Assembly: GCF_032884065.1 (NCBI RefSeq)
Contig: NC_088871.1
Span: 21,030,755 to 21,094,754, forward strand
Origin: Artemia franciscana
Taxonomy: Eukaryota; Arthropoda; Branchiopoda; Anostraca; Artemiidae
Length of the DNA: 64,000 nucleotides
Reading direction: 5' to 3'
Made by a program: the position numbers and the translations under genes. Numbering within the stretch: the stretch's first letter is position 1; the number at the start of each line of letters is the position of its first letter. The notes under the pieces were generated by a model. It was given only the letters and a program-made list of their open reading frames with translations. It did no database searches and had not been told where the DNA came from. Shown here one piece after another: positions 23,593 through 35,704 of the stretch.

Positions 23593-23850
23593 ATTGTTAA
23601 TCACATATACTTCCAAAAAAAAGCTCTTGATGATTGTACATAATGGACACTGATACAAGACTGTGTTGATAAAAATTATACGAAGGAAAAGAAACCCGAC
23701 AATGCAATTTAGTGAAATTAATAGGGAATTTCATATATGGGGTATATTTATTAAAAAAAAAAATTGTCAATGAAATTGTTCAGACGCTATCAAAGTTAGA
23801 TATTCAAAACACATGGAAAGACAAGAGATTCCATTCCAAATGGATAAAGA

Positions 23851-24029
<179 letters not shown>

Positions 24030-24084
24030 TTTTTTGCCAATTGCTTTATTTACATCAGAAGCAGAGCAAGAAAAGAATGTTAAC

Positions 24085-24356
24085 CTGTCTTATATGGCTT
24101 TGGTTCCACTGATTGGATGTAGAGCCTGATGCACCGGGGCTTGGAGTTTGTTTGCTCATGCGGCTTAAAGTTGGTTGTGATGCTGCAGTTGGCTGAGCCG
24201 GCGATCCATAGGCTAGGGGCGAAGATGTTGCTGCAGCTTGCTGATCGTAAGCTCCATAAACAGTCTGGGAACTACTAGGTCTAGTTTGGCTTGAATCTCC
24301 TAAATGAAAGCTAAGATCAGATAAATAATCGAAGGTTCCGACTTGGTGCTGGCGTA
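24085..24356 (-). CDS. tgo: ARNT/Tango exon g: Ser/Gln/Pro-rich C-terminal region
   Basis: This is the most 3' ARNT exon found (272 bp, about 90 codons). It begins VRQHQVGTFDYLSDLSFHLGD, then a low-complexity stretch rich in Ser, Gln, Ala and Pro (SSSQTVYGAYDQQ, AYGSPAQPTA, MSKQTPSPGAS), ending NQWNQSHIRQ at a CAG|GTTAAC donor. HQVG.FDYL.DLSF.LGDS after PAS-B is, as I recall, an arthropod Tango feature. Using acceptor TCAAG gives phase 1, matching the previous exon. The exit phase is 0, so at least one further exon should follow to the left; I could not identify it. A second possible acceptor (TTGTAG, 4 bases upstream of TCAAG) would not keep the phase. Confidence 0.9.
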
Positions 24357-25120
24357 CTTGACTACAATTGGAAACCTTTGGAAACACAGGTTTGTTGTTT
24401 CAAGATTTTTTTTTTCACCTATACCCATGGAGTATTTGACTTTCAGTTTACCTAGTTTTGATTTCGAGTAGTTTTACTCCCGGAAAAATTGACTATATGT
24501 CAATTGACTATATGACTATATGTCATATTGACTATATGTTATCTCTATGCAAAAGGAATAATTTTACACAAGTTCACTTTCATCATACTAGACTTGCTAA
24601 TTGCTGATTTACGAACTCTATTTTAATTGTTTTACTACTTTCACTGTATGGCTCCAGTAATCTGCTAAAAACTCGAATCACCATACCATCGTATCCAGAC
24701 CAAAAGGAGGTATCTCGCGTTTTCATAATTGTAGAGGAGACTGAAAAAAAGAAAGTAAGGTTTTCCAAGGGAAGTGTTTTTGTTCAAGAATTTAGTTCGA
24801 AGAGTATCAGCAAATCTATAAGGTGCTGCTTAAGTAAAGTGGTTTCATTTTTACATATAGAAGATAACGCTGTATTCGATAATCGTTGAGCTAGAGACAC
24901 TCAAAAATTTTCTGTCCCAAATCTGATCAAACTTTAGTACCTTTAATAAAGTGTCTCGGCAAACCCAAACAGTGGATAGGAATCCATCAGAAGAAACTTA
25001 TCACGTTGCAACTCAAAACGTGCAAATTTGAAAACGTACGAATCCCAAATTTTCTCTTTTTAAACTTCGTAAAAAAAATAATCAAGTATCCTAATCGCAC
25101 TGATAACTTTCCTCTAATTT

Positions 25121-25291
25121 GCACACCCAATCCTTGAATACGCCTTTCTTGTTTGGTATCCAAGGATCTTTAATGAATTATTGGACAGAATAGAGGCAAT
25201 CCAAAAAAGGTGCCTAAGAATTATCTTTAATGAGGCAAAACATCATTATATCTCCGTTCTTTTGACAGCCAAGCCAATATGGTCACCATAA
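25121..25291 (+). pseudogene. Non-LTR retrotransposon remnant (post-RT region)
   Basis: The plus-strand frame reads AHPILEYAFLVWYP, then LLDRIEAIQKRCLRIIF and 20 more residues before TAA. (I/R).PILEYA.PVW.P followed by (R/K)IE.IQKR.LRIIF is the conserved segment after the reverse transcriptase of jockey/CR1-like elements. The frame is intact for 54 codons but upstream sequence is not recognisable. It lies antisense within an ARNT intron. Confidence 0.8.
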
Positions 25292-25534
25292 AGGACAGTA
25301 AAATATCCTTCTATTTCTCCAACTCTACCTCCTGCAATCTTCGGATCACTTTTCCCAAGTTATTCCTCTCCCTTTCAATGTCCCTTTCCAAGCTCCGCTT
25401 TAATAAAATCCGTACTTTTAACCGATTTTTTTTTCCATGAATACATATAGAAGGCATTTTACCTTTACACAGTTGATATGTTAAACTAGATCTACATTGC
25501 ATGGGCAACGTGAGGGGGTTGTGGCAACCTTTGT

Positions 25535-25567
25535 TCGGCTTCGCCGACTAAACGTTGCGAGAGCAAC
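25535..25567. other. Two adjacent stem-loops in a dispersed repeat
   Basis: TCGGC-TTC-GCCGA (25535-25547) is followed by GTTGC-GAGA-GCAAC (25554-25567), then ACTTTGGTTTTGTTT. A decayed relative of the second part occurs near 53240 (TTTGCGGGAGCAATACTTTG, then TTTTGTTTC). These look like the edge of an interspersed repeat. Confidence 0.55.
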
Positions 25568-26014
25568 ACTTTGGTTTTGTTTCCTCGCTTCGATTAAACG
25601 TTGAAGTTGTTAATCTTTAAGGATCTTAAAACAAATACTAGGTACACCAGCTCGAAAAGTTGCAAACAACTCATTGCAACTAGTAAAAGTTGCAAACCCC
25701 TCATCGCTGATTATGATTGTAACCTAACAGCCGATTATTACTTACAAGTCCCCAACATGTCTTACCACTCGAGTCAAATTGGTCTTACCACCAAATACAC
25801 CGGAAACAAATAATAGGTATACCAACTAGCAAAAGTTTCGAACCCCTCATTGCCGAAGGTGATTATGAGCTAACAACCGACTGTTGCTTAAAATTCCCCT
25901 ATATGTCTCACAATTGGTATCGGCCTATTTTTATTTTCGGTGTGTACCTTATTACTAAAGTTGTCAACCTCTTTAAACTTTCAAATAGGTATATCTCATG
26001 AAGGAATTTTTCTA

Positions 26015-26590
26015 CCAAAAATGGATGACATATACTTTGATCAGCTCATCAACAGCTATCGACTGCCGTCGGAAAAAAAAATCTATCTGTCTTAGTTCAA
26101 AAGTTGACTTTTCTGAAGTTGGCCAAGTTTCTAACGTCATCACTTAGAAAGAAGCAAAGTATAAACTCCAATTTCTTTAGCAATGAAATAACTTTTAAAG
26201 TTTAAGAGGCATATCTGATACCATTTCCGTATCGGCCTATTTTTAACCTATCTGTCTTAGTTCAAAAGTTGACCTTTTTACCGTAGGCCAAGTTTCTAAC
26301 GTCATCACATAGAAAGGAGCAAAGGATAAACTCCCATTTCTCTAGCAATGAGAGGACTTTTAAACATTTAAGAGGAACATCTGATACCATTTCTCTACCG
26401 CAATCCCAAGTGCGAAAACCGAATGATAAACTCAACTGAAATCAGGACCAGAAATGGGTAGAATCAATAGATTTTTGGCCCCAGGCAAAAATTCTATGAA
26501 GCTTTTCCAAAATGCAAAGTCATATTCATCAATCCGGCCTAAGGTTCACACTTTCCGTAAAAACCGCAGAGGTTAGAACCTTACCATTTT
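26015..26590 (+). repeat. F repeat, copy 1, with an internal tandem duplication
   Basis: Two units of about 165 bp (about 26090-26254 and 26257-26410) share GTTCAAAAGTTGAC, GGCCAAGTTTCTAACGTCAT, AGAAAG(A/G)AGCAAA and AAGAGG.A(C/T)ATCTGATACCATTT. The tail (26480-26575) has TTCCAAAATGCAAAGTC and TTTCCGTAAAAACCGCAG. The same order recurs at 55360-56015. It is noncoding. Confidence 0.75.
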
Positions 26591-27000
26591 CTAGGAATAA
26601 GCTGAAATCAGGGTGCTTAAAAAAAAACAAAAAAAAAAAACCGACAAAACCAAAATGTTTCTCTCGCAATACGATAGGCGAATCTAGTCCTTTTTAAAAT
26701 CACTGTTGATCTTCCGAATTTTGACCTTCTTTTAATAGCCATTTTATTATTATTTTTTAAATCATAAGACCAAATTGTCTGTGTTTTATATGGTTTAGGT
26801 CTGTTATACATTCTGCGAGTTTTAGTTGTTTTGAAATTATTGAAAATTTTTCTTTATTTCTGTTTTCCAATAAAGTGTTCACTCTACTTCTGATCAGCCT
26901 TATTACTTTTCTTTTGACCATTCTTATGTGCTTTTTTTGCTTTGTTTATTTACTGTGAAGTGCAAATCGGGTCATTCTGGGCTTGTGATAGACATTTTCT

Positions 27001-27335
27001 GGAAATAAACCTTATATTACATTAGTTTTTGGAAAAATACGAGTAATGACTCAGAATTTTATTGGTTGTTTAGGGCGCAGTCAGACAAAAAGAAATAGAC
27101 ACTGAAATAAAGTAAGAGTTAGAGGGACTACGAGAACAGATATTTAAAATACTTCGAACTTGGCAAAAGAAAAAAGGAAATAAATCTTATTTTAAATTAG
27201 TTTTTGGAAAAGTACGAGTAATAACTCAGAATTTTATTGGATGTTAGGGCGAAGTCAGACAAAAGAAAAAGACACTAAAATAAAGTAAGAGTTAGAGCGA
27301 CTACGAGTACAGATATTTAAGATACTTCAAACTCT
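27001..27335 (+). repeat. Tandem duplication, about 175 bp period
   Basis: Copies begin near 27001 and 27176 (GGAAATAAA.CTTAT). They share TTAGTTTTTGGAAAA.TACGAGTAAT, ACTCAGAATTTTATTGG, AAGTAAGAGTTAGAG and ACAGATATTTAA(A/G)ATACTTC. Divergence is low (point changes and 1-3 bp indels), so it is fairly recent. Confidence 0.9.
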
Positions 27336-28104
27336 GAAAAAAAACTTATGCTGTTCTTTCTTAGTCCAGTAATAGATATATCAAAGAAGAGGAACACTGG
27401 GACATACTGTAATACTATAAAACATTTACAGACAATTGACAAAAAAACCTGCTTGAGATGCATAATCAGAAGTCGCACAGAAAAAAAGCCTTGAAAGTAG
27501 GGACTTACGGATTTTTGGGTTCGAAAAAAAAAGAAGGGACCAGACTAGAGACCCCCCCCCTGTCTATATAAATAACTGAAATAAACACCAGTGACTACCA
27601 TCTCTGTTCTAGTTATGCGTGCAAAAGCTTACCGTACACTGCCCGTCAGCCCAACAAATGAATAATATTCCTATCGCTGAACCTTACTAGAATGCAGCAC
27701 AGCGTCTCGTGTTTTGCCAATATGCTCCTGACCATCAAGTACAATGGTGAAGTAGCAAGAGTACTAGGCAATCATAAACAGTCTTAATCAAGCAATATCA
27801 ATTTCATGTCAGCGCAAAACCACTAGAAAAGAGCTTCCATGCTCAACTACTGCAAAAGACATTCTATGGGGTGCCAAGCACTGTTAACGTACTTTACTTA
27901 GTTTGTAGATATAAAGATTTACTCCGTTTGCTCCAGCATAGCTACTTTAAATATACTACACATAAAGATAAATATTAAAAAGAAAGGAGCAGTGGATAAG
28001 CCCATTAATTAATTTCCTTTTTCTTTTGGGAACTTCTTCAACACATTCGAGATTAAGTCCAAGTTCCTGAAACACCTGCCAACTTTCATTGTCCTAGCTT
28101 GTCT

Positions 28105-28995
28105 GGAAGTTGCCAAACTAGTAAATCCCCCCTCCAACTCCCCCAAAGAGAGCGGATCCGGTCCGGTTATGTCAATAACGTATCTAGGACATGTGCTTAA
28201 TCTTCCCACCAACTATCATCACGATCTCTCCACTCTAAGCGTTTTCCAAGATTTCCGGTTTCCTCCTCCAACTCCCCCCAATGTCACTAGATCCGGTCAG
28301 GATTTTAAATAAGGGCTCTGAGACAGGAGGTCCTTCTAAATATCAAATTTCATGAGGATCCAATCACCCTTTCGTAATTTAAAAATAGCTCATTTTTTTC
28401 CAATTTTCCGAATTACCGAATTAGGTCCCCCCAACTCCCTCAAAGAGAGCGGATTCGATTCGGTTATGTCAATCACATAACGTGGACTTGTGCTTATTCT
28501 TTCTACCAAATTTCATCCCGATCTCTCCACTCTAAGCGTTTTCCAAGATTTTCGCTCCCCCCATTTCCCCCCAATGACACCGGATCTGGTCAGGATTTAA
28601 AATAAGAGGTCTTAGTTACGAGGTCTTTCTAAATATTAAATATCATTAACATTTGATCACTCGTTCGTAAGTTAAAAGTACCTCATTTTTTCCAATTTTT
28701 CCGAATTAACCCCCCCCCCCAAATCCCACAAAGAGATCGGATCCGTTCCAGTTATGTTGATCACATATGATATGTGCCTATTTTCCCCGCCAAGTTTCAT
28801 CCCGGTCACTCCACTCTAAGCGTTTTCCAAGATTTCAGATTTCCCCCTCCAACTCCCCCTAATGTCACCGGATCCGGGCGAGATTTAAAATGAGCGCTCT
28901 GAGACACGATATCCTTCTAAATATTGAATTTCATGAAGATCTGATCACCCGTTCGTAAGTTAAAAATACCTCATTTTTTCTAACTTTTCCAAACT
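28105..28995 (-). repeat. R1 array c, three units, minus orientation
   Basis: The complement of the R1 landmark (AAATAAG..CTCTGAG and variants) occurs at about 28308, 28601 and 28889 (spacing 293 and 288). C-rich blocks (CCCCCTCCAACTCCCCC, and a run of 10 C at 28710-28719) are the G-blocks of the R1 plus strand. It ends abruptly at about 28995. Unlike arrays a and e there is no stem-loop leader. Confidence 0.85.
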
Positions 28996-29198
28996 AAAAT
29001 GGGTATTATGTTTTAAACAAAGCAGTGGACAAAAAAAAGAGCAACGAACTTTAAATAATAAGGAAACCCGAATATTTTGACTTCACGTCTGGAAGCCTTT
29101 ATCAATGAAAAAAAAAAGAAAAAAAGGAAAAAAAAGAAATAAGCTAAATTAAACAAGACATATAAAGAAAAGGAAAACAACAAATAAAACTCACATCT

Positions 29199-29375
29199 TA
29201 ATAACTTCCGATATCACCACGCAAATAGCACGATTACGCATACAGAATAATAAATTAGGTTGTCTCAGGTACAACCGGATTTTGAAATATCTTAATAACT
29301 TCCAATATCAGCATGCAAATAGCACAAACAGCACGACAGAATGACAAGTTAGGATGTCTCTGGTAGAGTTTGAGT
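29199..29375 (+). repeat. Local 86-91 bp duplication
   Basis: CTTAATAACTTCC(G/A)ATATCA, then GCAAATAGCAC, ACAGAAT.A.AA.TTAGG.TGTCTC and GGTA, occur near 29199 and again near 29290. Confidence 0.8.
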
Positions 29376-29834
29376 TTGGTGCTGAAATCTAGCAAAAATG
29401 AAATAGTACGTTTATTTAAAAAACTTACATATGCCCTAGATTCAAAGGGTTATAATTAAATACAGGCGAGACAAGTTATTTATTCTAAATCATCTTACTT
29501 GTGACATGATTGAATTTAAAAGGTTAGAATACAATGAAATATAGAGGAAATCTCATATTATTAATGGACAGAGGTCAAGAAAACTTATGTATTATTTTTA
29601 TTTGCTAATATAGCTACGGTACGTTGACTTTCTAGCATTGATTTCATCCTGATTTTTGATTACAACGTTGACAATTCTTTGGGGACCAATTTGCAACATA
29701 CTAATGTTTAAATTATTTGAAATTTCGACCTGCCCCCTAATTAAGTTACTGTAAATCGGATTTAATCTATATTTCCCTCCATCTATTATGCAGCTAAAGT
29801 ATTTAGAGAAGACATATAGGAAAACAATAGTTAC

Positions 29835-29974
29835 CATGGATATGTTGAGTCATGATATGCTGATACATGTCCCTAGGGGAAGGTCTCTGAAGGGAATAAT
29901 CAAGTCCAGGCTGAGTTCCGTAACTGTTTACTTCTTGTCCAGGATCAGCTGTTTCAGTGTTGTGATGCAAAGAT
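29835..29974 (-). CDS. tgo: ARNT/Tango exon f: linker after PAS-B
   Basis: A 140-bp exon with a TTTCTTTAG acceptor and a G|GTAAC donor. It encodes SLHHNTETADPGQEVNSYG, then PGLDYSLQR, RDMYQHIM and the start of the next segment. SLHH and GLDYSLQR are, as I recall, found just after PAS-B in arthropod Tango proteins. Entry phase 2 joins exon e exactly (TC|A, Ser), giving AKSSLHH. Exit phase 1 fits exon g. Direct e-to-f joining shows that the candidate exon at 30466-30524 is not constitutive. Confidence 0.93.
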
Positions 29975-30465
29975 CTAAAGAAAAGTAATAAACAATCAAT
30001 AGCGCTTAAGATTGTGCAATAATTCATAATTTATCACCAACTCGAACAGGAAATTTATTTATTTTATTTTTTAACCACTGGTTGAAAAGGTTCGTTTTTC
30101 GTATATCATTTTAATAGACGGAAAGGGGAGGGAGGATATATAGCACTATATTTATTCCTGACAAGAATAGACTCCTCTTTCTCTGAAGCTAAGCGATATA
30201 TAAGCTACTCCTATTAGCGACATCAATTCAGCATAAAAAAAAAAGTGTTTGAAGGACTCGACCTAAAACAAAATCGACATCAACGAGTATATTTAATATA
30301 CAACGGTAGTCGTCGAGTCAAGAGTCAGCTGTTAGAAAACTACAGATATACCTTCACTTGTCAGAATAAGATATGACGGTCAACTAACACATTTAAAATG
30401 CTCTGAAGGTTTTACTAGTGGCGATTTTTCAAACTTTTTATTTGCTTATTAGGCTAACAATATAC

Positions 30466-30524
30466 CTGGAATGGCCGCATCATTAATACCCAGAACTGAT
30501 GTCAGTGCTGGAACAGTACCAGAA
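30466..30524 (-). other. Candidate alternative (frame-breaking) ARNT exon
   Basis: A 59-bp segment has a strong acceptor (T-rich, TTATCAG) and a CCAG|GTATAT donor. It is open in the phase left by exon e (SSGTVPALTSVLGINDAAIP). Because 59 is not a multiple of 3, its inclusion shifts exon f and meets TAA after 15 further codons. It may be an alternative or poison exon, or chance. Confidence 0.35.
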
Positions 30525-32056
30525 CTGATAACAAAAAAAGGTTTATATCGATTGGCTGTGATAAGTAGAGTGGACTAAAAAATCATTTTTATTCATGCTT
30601 ACATTCGTTGCCGTTTTTATTAATAATATATATTATTTTTAAAGAAATTTTAAGCTTGACTAAAAATAAGTTGCTAAACCGTTTTATTTATTACCATAGA
30701 TTGCAAAAAAAAACTCGAAATGCCAGTGGACTTCAACTATTAATAAGCTTAACAAATAAGAATCCAAGATACTTATTGCAAATTTGGGCAAAAACATGTA
30801 CAATTTATGGCTGATTGCTTTTCTCAATCTGTCTGAGTATGGTAAAATAGACTATACTATTTTGAAAATTTACGATTCACCTGAACTTAAATTATGACAC
30901 ATAAAAATTATGAGCGTTCCATTCCACTCAAAAAAATTATATATTGGATGGAAACAACACAAAATAAATTCAAAAGATTGGGTCCAATATCATAAAAGGT
31001 AGGAAAAAACAAGCAACATACAAGACCTCTTCTGACTAGATGGGACATGTTTCTCCGTCTGTTTCCATTTAAATCTGACAAAATTAAATACACATGAATG
31101 GTGTTAAATTGTTATATTATAACTAATAAGATAATATATAATATTATGATAAAAACTATTCATATGTTATATAAATATTGCACTAATAGTAAATTATGTC
31201 ATTACCCCCTGTCATTTCATCCCTGTCATTTCCCATTTTCAATTAAGTTTTAAATAAAAATAAGACTAAGACATAAAAAATGGCTCAATTTAGTGGCATC
31301 ATTCAACGAACAGATGTAAATGACAGGTTGAAAAACAGAGACCTTTCTTATAATTTATCATAAGTATAAAACTTTTTCAATATCAACGGCTTCTAATCCC
31401 CTCCCCCCACCTTTGCTTTCAGGATTGTCGTCTCTCCGGGCAGTAGTGAAAAATATCCAAAAGAATTAAAAGCAAGGAAAGGAGTTTCAAGTGCGTACAC
31501 AGGAGCAGGGGGTGGGTGAGTCATTAAACCTGTAAAAAAGACAAATCTAACTTTTGGTAAGTACTAAAATAACTATATAGCCTACATTAAGATATTTCAA
31601 AGGGAGGGGGGGGGAGAACTAAAAGCCCCCCACTCTGCTTGAACACAATTTCAGGTTTTGAAATATTAGCTTGAACACTTATTTCAGGCACAAATGATCC
31701 TAAAAGCACTAAAAGTATATTTATCGTAATTGAATCCCTGAAATGAGACTCATCGAGTCCCAATCTATTGTAAATTTCATATTTATTTAACTTGTAAGAA
31801 AAGGTAATTCTTAAAATTCTTCCTTTCTATTACTTTACGCATTATAATACAAAATATTATATTCTATTTTACAAACTAGGGGGATCTTGGAGTTGAGTCA
31901 CATCTTCAAATACTAATTCACATTTATCCTTTAATGTAAACGAAAAAGAGACAGATGACTTTCTGGCTTTCAGATGTCAACAATGAACGGTTGCCTCAAC
32001 TAAAATGCGAAGACACTGAGTTGAATGTAAACATTGAGATGAATGTTTGGGTACCA

Positions 32057-32058
<2 letters not shown>

Positions 32059-32097
<39 letters not shown>
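32059..32097. repeat. Poly(T) run of 39 bases
   Basis: Uninterrupted T run inside the ARNT intron. On the minus strand it is a poly(A), possibly the tail of an old retroposed sequence, though no body could be identified next to it. Confidence 0.95.
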
Positions 32098-32100
<3 letters not shown>

Positions 32101-32237
32101 CTGCGTAGAATAAAAGGAGAAATAAAAAAATCTGGGAAAAACAGGAATTCAGTTTAGAGTAATGTGGCCTTAAAGCATACCTAGTTGGAGCAGTCCATTT
32201 CAAGTAGGCCTTAAGAGTACTAATTATAAACACTTAC

Positions 32238-32391
32238 GATTTAGCAGAAGAATTTGTGCAGACAATATATTCTAGTTCATCGGTGTAAGGGTTGAGAAAT
32301 GCAAATGCGGATGTCCGTAGCCAAACCCAATCACGATTTTTTGCTCTGAATCTGTACATCACGGACATTACTTGACCTTTCAACTTCAACA
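32238..32391 (-). CDS. tgo: ARNT/Tango exon e: second half of PAS-B
   Basis: A 154-bp exon with a TTGCAG acceptor and a perfect GTAAGT donor. It encodes [16 protein letters not shown], then [41 protein letters not shown].(F/Y)RFR.KN..W.W.RTS.F.F.NPY.(D/E)E.EYI.CTN is the PAS-B beta-sheet of ARNT, the surface used to pair with HIF-alpha-type partners. Entry phase 1 and exit phase 2 match both neighbours. Confidence 0.96.
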
Positions 32392-33154
32392 CTGCAATCA
32401 TATAGATATATTTAAAAGGTTAAAAGCGACTCTAGAGTGATTAAAATTTACATCAGTTAAAATTTTGCTGAAAAATGCTGATTAGTCAAGCTTAAATATG
32501 TACCAATCCGATGAAGGTAGTTCAAACTTTGCCTGAAAATTTTTCATTTTTTGTTTCTTTTACACAAAATACAAATTCCCTTCTTATTATTCATTCCCTT
32601 TTTTCATTCATCTCATATAGGCTTTTATTCACTTTATATTATTCTAACTGATAACTTTTATGAAGTTGAAGCCATAAGTAAAAGTCAGAAAGAAATGAAG
32701 AAAAGAAAAAGGGCAAAATAAGAGTTATTTCTCTAAGAGTGAGACGGGCCTATTCGTCACAGAATATTAGTAAAACTCTGTTATTGGCCCATCAGACTCA
32801 TATCGAAAATATTTATCCTTTAAATGAATCTTGGATAAGGTATAGCCACAAAAATTTGTTTCAGAAGAAACTAGACTTCCCTTTTTTTTATCAACTCTAT
32901 ATAACTGTAAAATGTCCGCAATTCCAAGCCAATTATTATTCTGATAACAGTGATGCTATGCAAAAGGTATTGGAGGCAAGTATTTTCCATTATAAAACCA
33001 GAGTCTAGTAAATCTTAGACCCTCATAAGAAAGTACGCTTTCCTTTTTTATGCCTGAAGGCAAGAACATTTCTCAATTATATAGGTTGCATACAGTCAGT
33101 AGGGTTCATTAAAAGGTTACAAAATGCATACAAAACTTGGTAATTATACCTTTT

Positions 33155-33300
33155 TTTTGTCTCAAGGCTCGAGTTGAAACTTTTTTTGGGGGAGAGATAA
33201 GGTGAATTTTGTATTTGAGGGGAAGGGGCAAAATATTTTGCAGGTACTCACAAAAGAATATACACTAAAATTTTTCTTTTTATGCCTGTCGTCCAACAGG
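33155..33300 (+). repeat. H repeat, copy 1, ending in a short stem-loop
   Basis: Related to 43905-44076: GTCT.(A/G)AGGC, a T-run, GGGGGA or GGGCGAG, GAATTTTGT(A/G)TTTG.GGG(G)AAGGGG.CAAAATATTT, GGTACTCACA and TTTTTATGCCTGTC. It ends in CCTGT-CGTCCA-ACAGG (33285-33300). Confidence 0.7.
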
Positions 33301-34051
33301 TTTCTTCGTCTAATATGATGCTATATTTTAAGAACCCTGTAGGCCAGACTTTGGCTTACTCAGGTTCTGATTACAATTACGACAATAATTATCTAAAACT
33401 TCGTAAAACATGAAATATAGAAGTTCCCCAAATGAGCAATATATGACTTAAGCCCCTCCCGTTCCGTTAAACGGACAGTGTCTTTACACGCCCAGGCTAT
33501 ATATACACAATTTGAAATACTCTTCTTGAGAAAAACGCTAAATCGTCATAAAGCAAAAGCTTCTCGCTATTAGTCTAAGACTTCCGCAAATAAAATACAT
33601 CAGATTTCCTCAACTTTTGCCAGGTGTGACTGATACTTGCCGGAAAATAAAACTCTCAAAATAGACAGAAATGGCTGCAATTAAGCCACTGAACAAAAAC
33701 TAGTCAGATAAATGAATCTTTTTTCAATGAGTGACTTTGATTATTTCGCTTTTAAGATTGAGTTTATGGCAAGATAAAAAGCAAACAAGGAAGCAACAAA
33801 AGAAATTACCTGCTTCCTGCTGAAAATTGATATTTTTGTACATTTCATCTTAGCACCATGTTTGAATCAGCGGCAAGCTTTTTTGTTTTCTTTATTTTAT
33901 TTTTTTATGCTTAGCAATGGAATGTCAAAACTTAAGAGATTCAAGGAAATTATTAATGTTTATTTTGCACATATTTACTTATTTGCTTCAACAAAAAAAG
34001 CTACCATTACTTTGAAATTGTTTCTGATCAACCCAGCATTCAGACTGAAAT

Positions 34052-34180
<129 letters not shown>

Positions 34181-35044
34181 TAGCGAGGGATGAGCAAATT
34201 CATGAACAACAACGGACGATTTAACCAAGCAAATAGTCTTAAAATTTAAGAGATTTTGGGATGTGGGAGCAGGACATCCTCAGCCTAAGCATGGGCCGGA
34301 TCTGAAAAAGGCAGTAAAATTGGCTTTAAAAGCTATAGAATTGATTAAACTTACGTATCTACAAAGAATTTCCATACATTCAATCTAAAAAAATTGTTTG
34401 GGCTTTCTTGGCTATAAAAAAAAAAAGGAAAAGCAGTATTTTTAGATTAAAATTTAACTCAAAAGACGTTTGAATTGATTAAAAACGTAACTTCATTCTA
34501 GCGTTTTAGTTTTGCAATTCATCACAATTCCAAAACAAACAAAAAATTCCTTTGGGCTTTATGCAAAGTCACAAGCTTTGAATGTTTTTTTTTTTTTTTT
34601 TTAAGAAGATCCCAACAGCATTGCTGTTTACACTAATATTGTAAATGTAGAGGCCCATCTTTTGTTTGTGAAAAGGGTTATGTGTAATGACACAAGTAAC
34701 CCAGAAGGTATTGTATTACAGGATCTTAAAAAGAAGAAAAATGAACAACAAACTCGAAGCTTCAACTGAGGATATATGGAGGCTGTTTTCTTATTCTTTT
34801 ATACTTGATCTAAAGAGAGATAACCTTATGAACTCCGATCTCAGTCAGCTAGTTCTGAAGCGTAACGCAAGTATGCTTCACTCCTAAATCTTTCTCTCTT
34901 TCTATCTGCGACTTCCACATCATAAAGTGACCCGCGGAAGCGTTTGATATGATTCCTACAAAATGAAGATACTTTGCAGGGTCACTGAGATACTATCCCT
35001 TACCTGGCCTGTGAGCCTTTATCAATCTGAGAAAGAGAGCGGAA

Positions 35045-35121
<77 letters not shown>

Positions 35122-35129
35122 GGGAGAGA
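35045..35129. repeat. (GAAA)n grading into (GA)n microsatellite
   Basis: GAAA repeats at 35045-35069 change into GA with scattered GGG interruptions up to 35129. The whole tract is purine-only on the plus strand. Confidence 0.95.
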
Positions 35130-35583
35130 ACTGTTGTTACAAGATCAGTATAAATTGAACATCCTCTTTGAAATTACAACAAATAGCCTGGTTGACAAAG
35201 GGTTTCCATCGGTCCCATACTTTTTGAGACATTTTGCTCTTGGAATTTCTAAGCTTCTGGAATTTAGGAGGTATAGGGAGTTGTTGGATTCGTTGGATAC
35301 ATTGGATATACAAGACAAAGGTTATTACACATAAATACTCAGATTTTCATGAATGTTTAGTTTTTTTCGATGGGATAGAATCTTAAAACACATCCTAGGA
35401 GCTCCAAACCAACCCCTCCCCCATGGGGAGGTATGCCTGTTACTCCTACCGTCTTGAAAAAAGCCTTCACTTCTGAGCCGCTTTTTTCTTCCTTTTTTGT
35501 TTATGTGATTCTCAGAGCCTTTTTTCTAATACATGAAGAATTGACTGACTGAACAGTGCAGTAGTTAGAAAATACTCAAGTTT

Positions 35584-35704
35584 ATACACGGGCGCCCATA
35601 AGCTAAGTTTTAGGGGGGAGAGGGGGCTTACCGGGTCTAATCAGCACTTTCAACGTGCACTCCCCCGCTACCCCCCCCCCCCCCCCCTTATGGACGCCCA
35701 TTAG
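35584..35704. repeat. Foldback with G-tract and C-tract arms
   Basis: GGGCGCCCATAAG (from about 35589) and CTTATGGACGCCC (ending about 35700) are complementary apart from one C/A difference. Just inside them lie a GGGGGGAGAGGGGG block (about 35613-35626) and a run of 17 C. The whole 120 bp can fold into one long hairpin around a GCAC-TTTCAAC-GTGC core. It is probably a small foldback element. Confidence 0.6.

Larger units (their letters stand above)
24357..29834 (-). other. tgo: ARNT intron between exons g and f
   Basis: A 5.5-kb intron. It contains an RT-derived remnant (25121-25291), hairpin-bearing repeat sequence (25535-25567), a tandem pair (about 26090-26410), a second tandem pair (27001-27335), R1 array c (28105-28995) and an 86-bp duplication (29199-29375). 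No gene of its own is recognised. Confidence 0.7.
29975..32237 (-). other. tgo: ARNT intron between exons f and e
   Basis: A 2.3-kb AT-rich intron with a 39-base T-run (32059-32097). It holds two exon-like segments with good splice sites but incompatible phase (30466-30524 and 31411-31529). No mobile element with clear ends is seen. Confidence 0.7.

Noticed and set aside
24343-24360. Using the TTGTAG acceptor for ARNT exon g
   Set aside because: It would give entry phase 2, which conflicts with the phase 1 exit of exon f. The TCAAG acceptor fits.
31411-31529. Exon-like segment on the minus strand between ARNT exons f and e
   Set aside because: It has AG and GT borders, but in the phase left by exon e it hits TGA after 13 codons. 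In the open phase the peptide matches nothing in ARNT.
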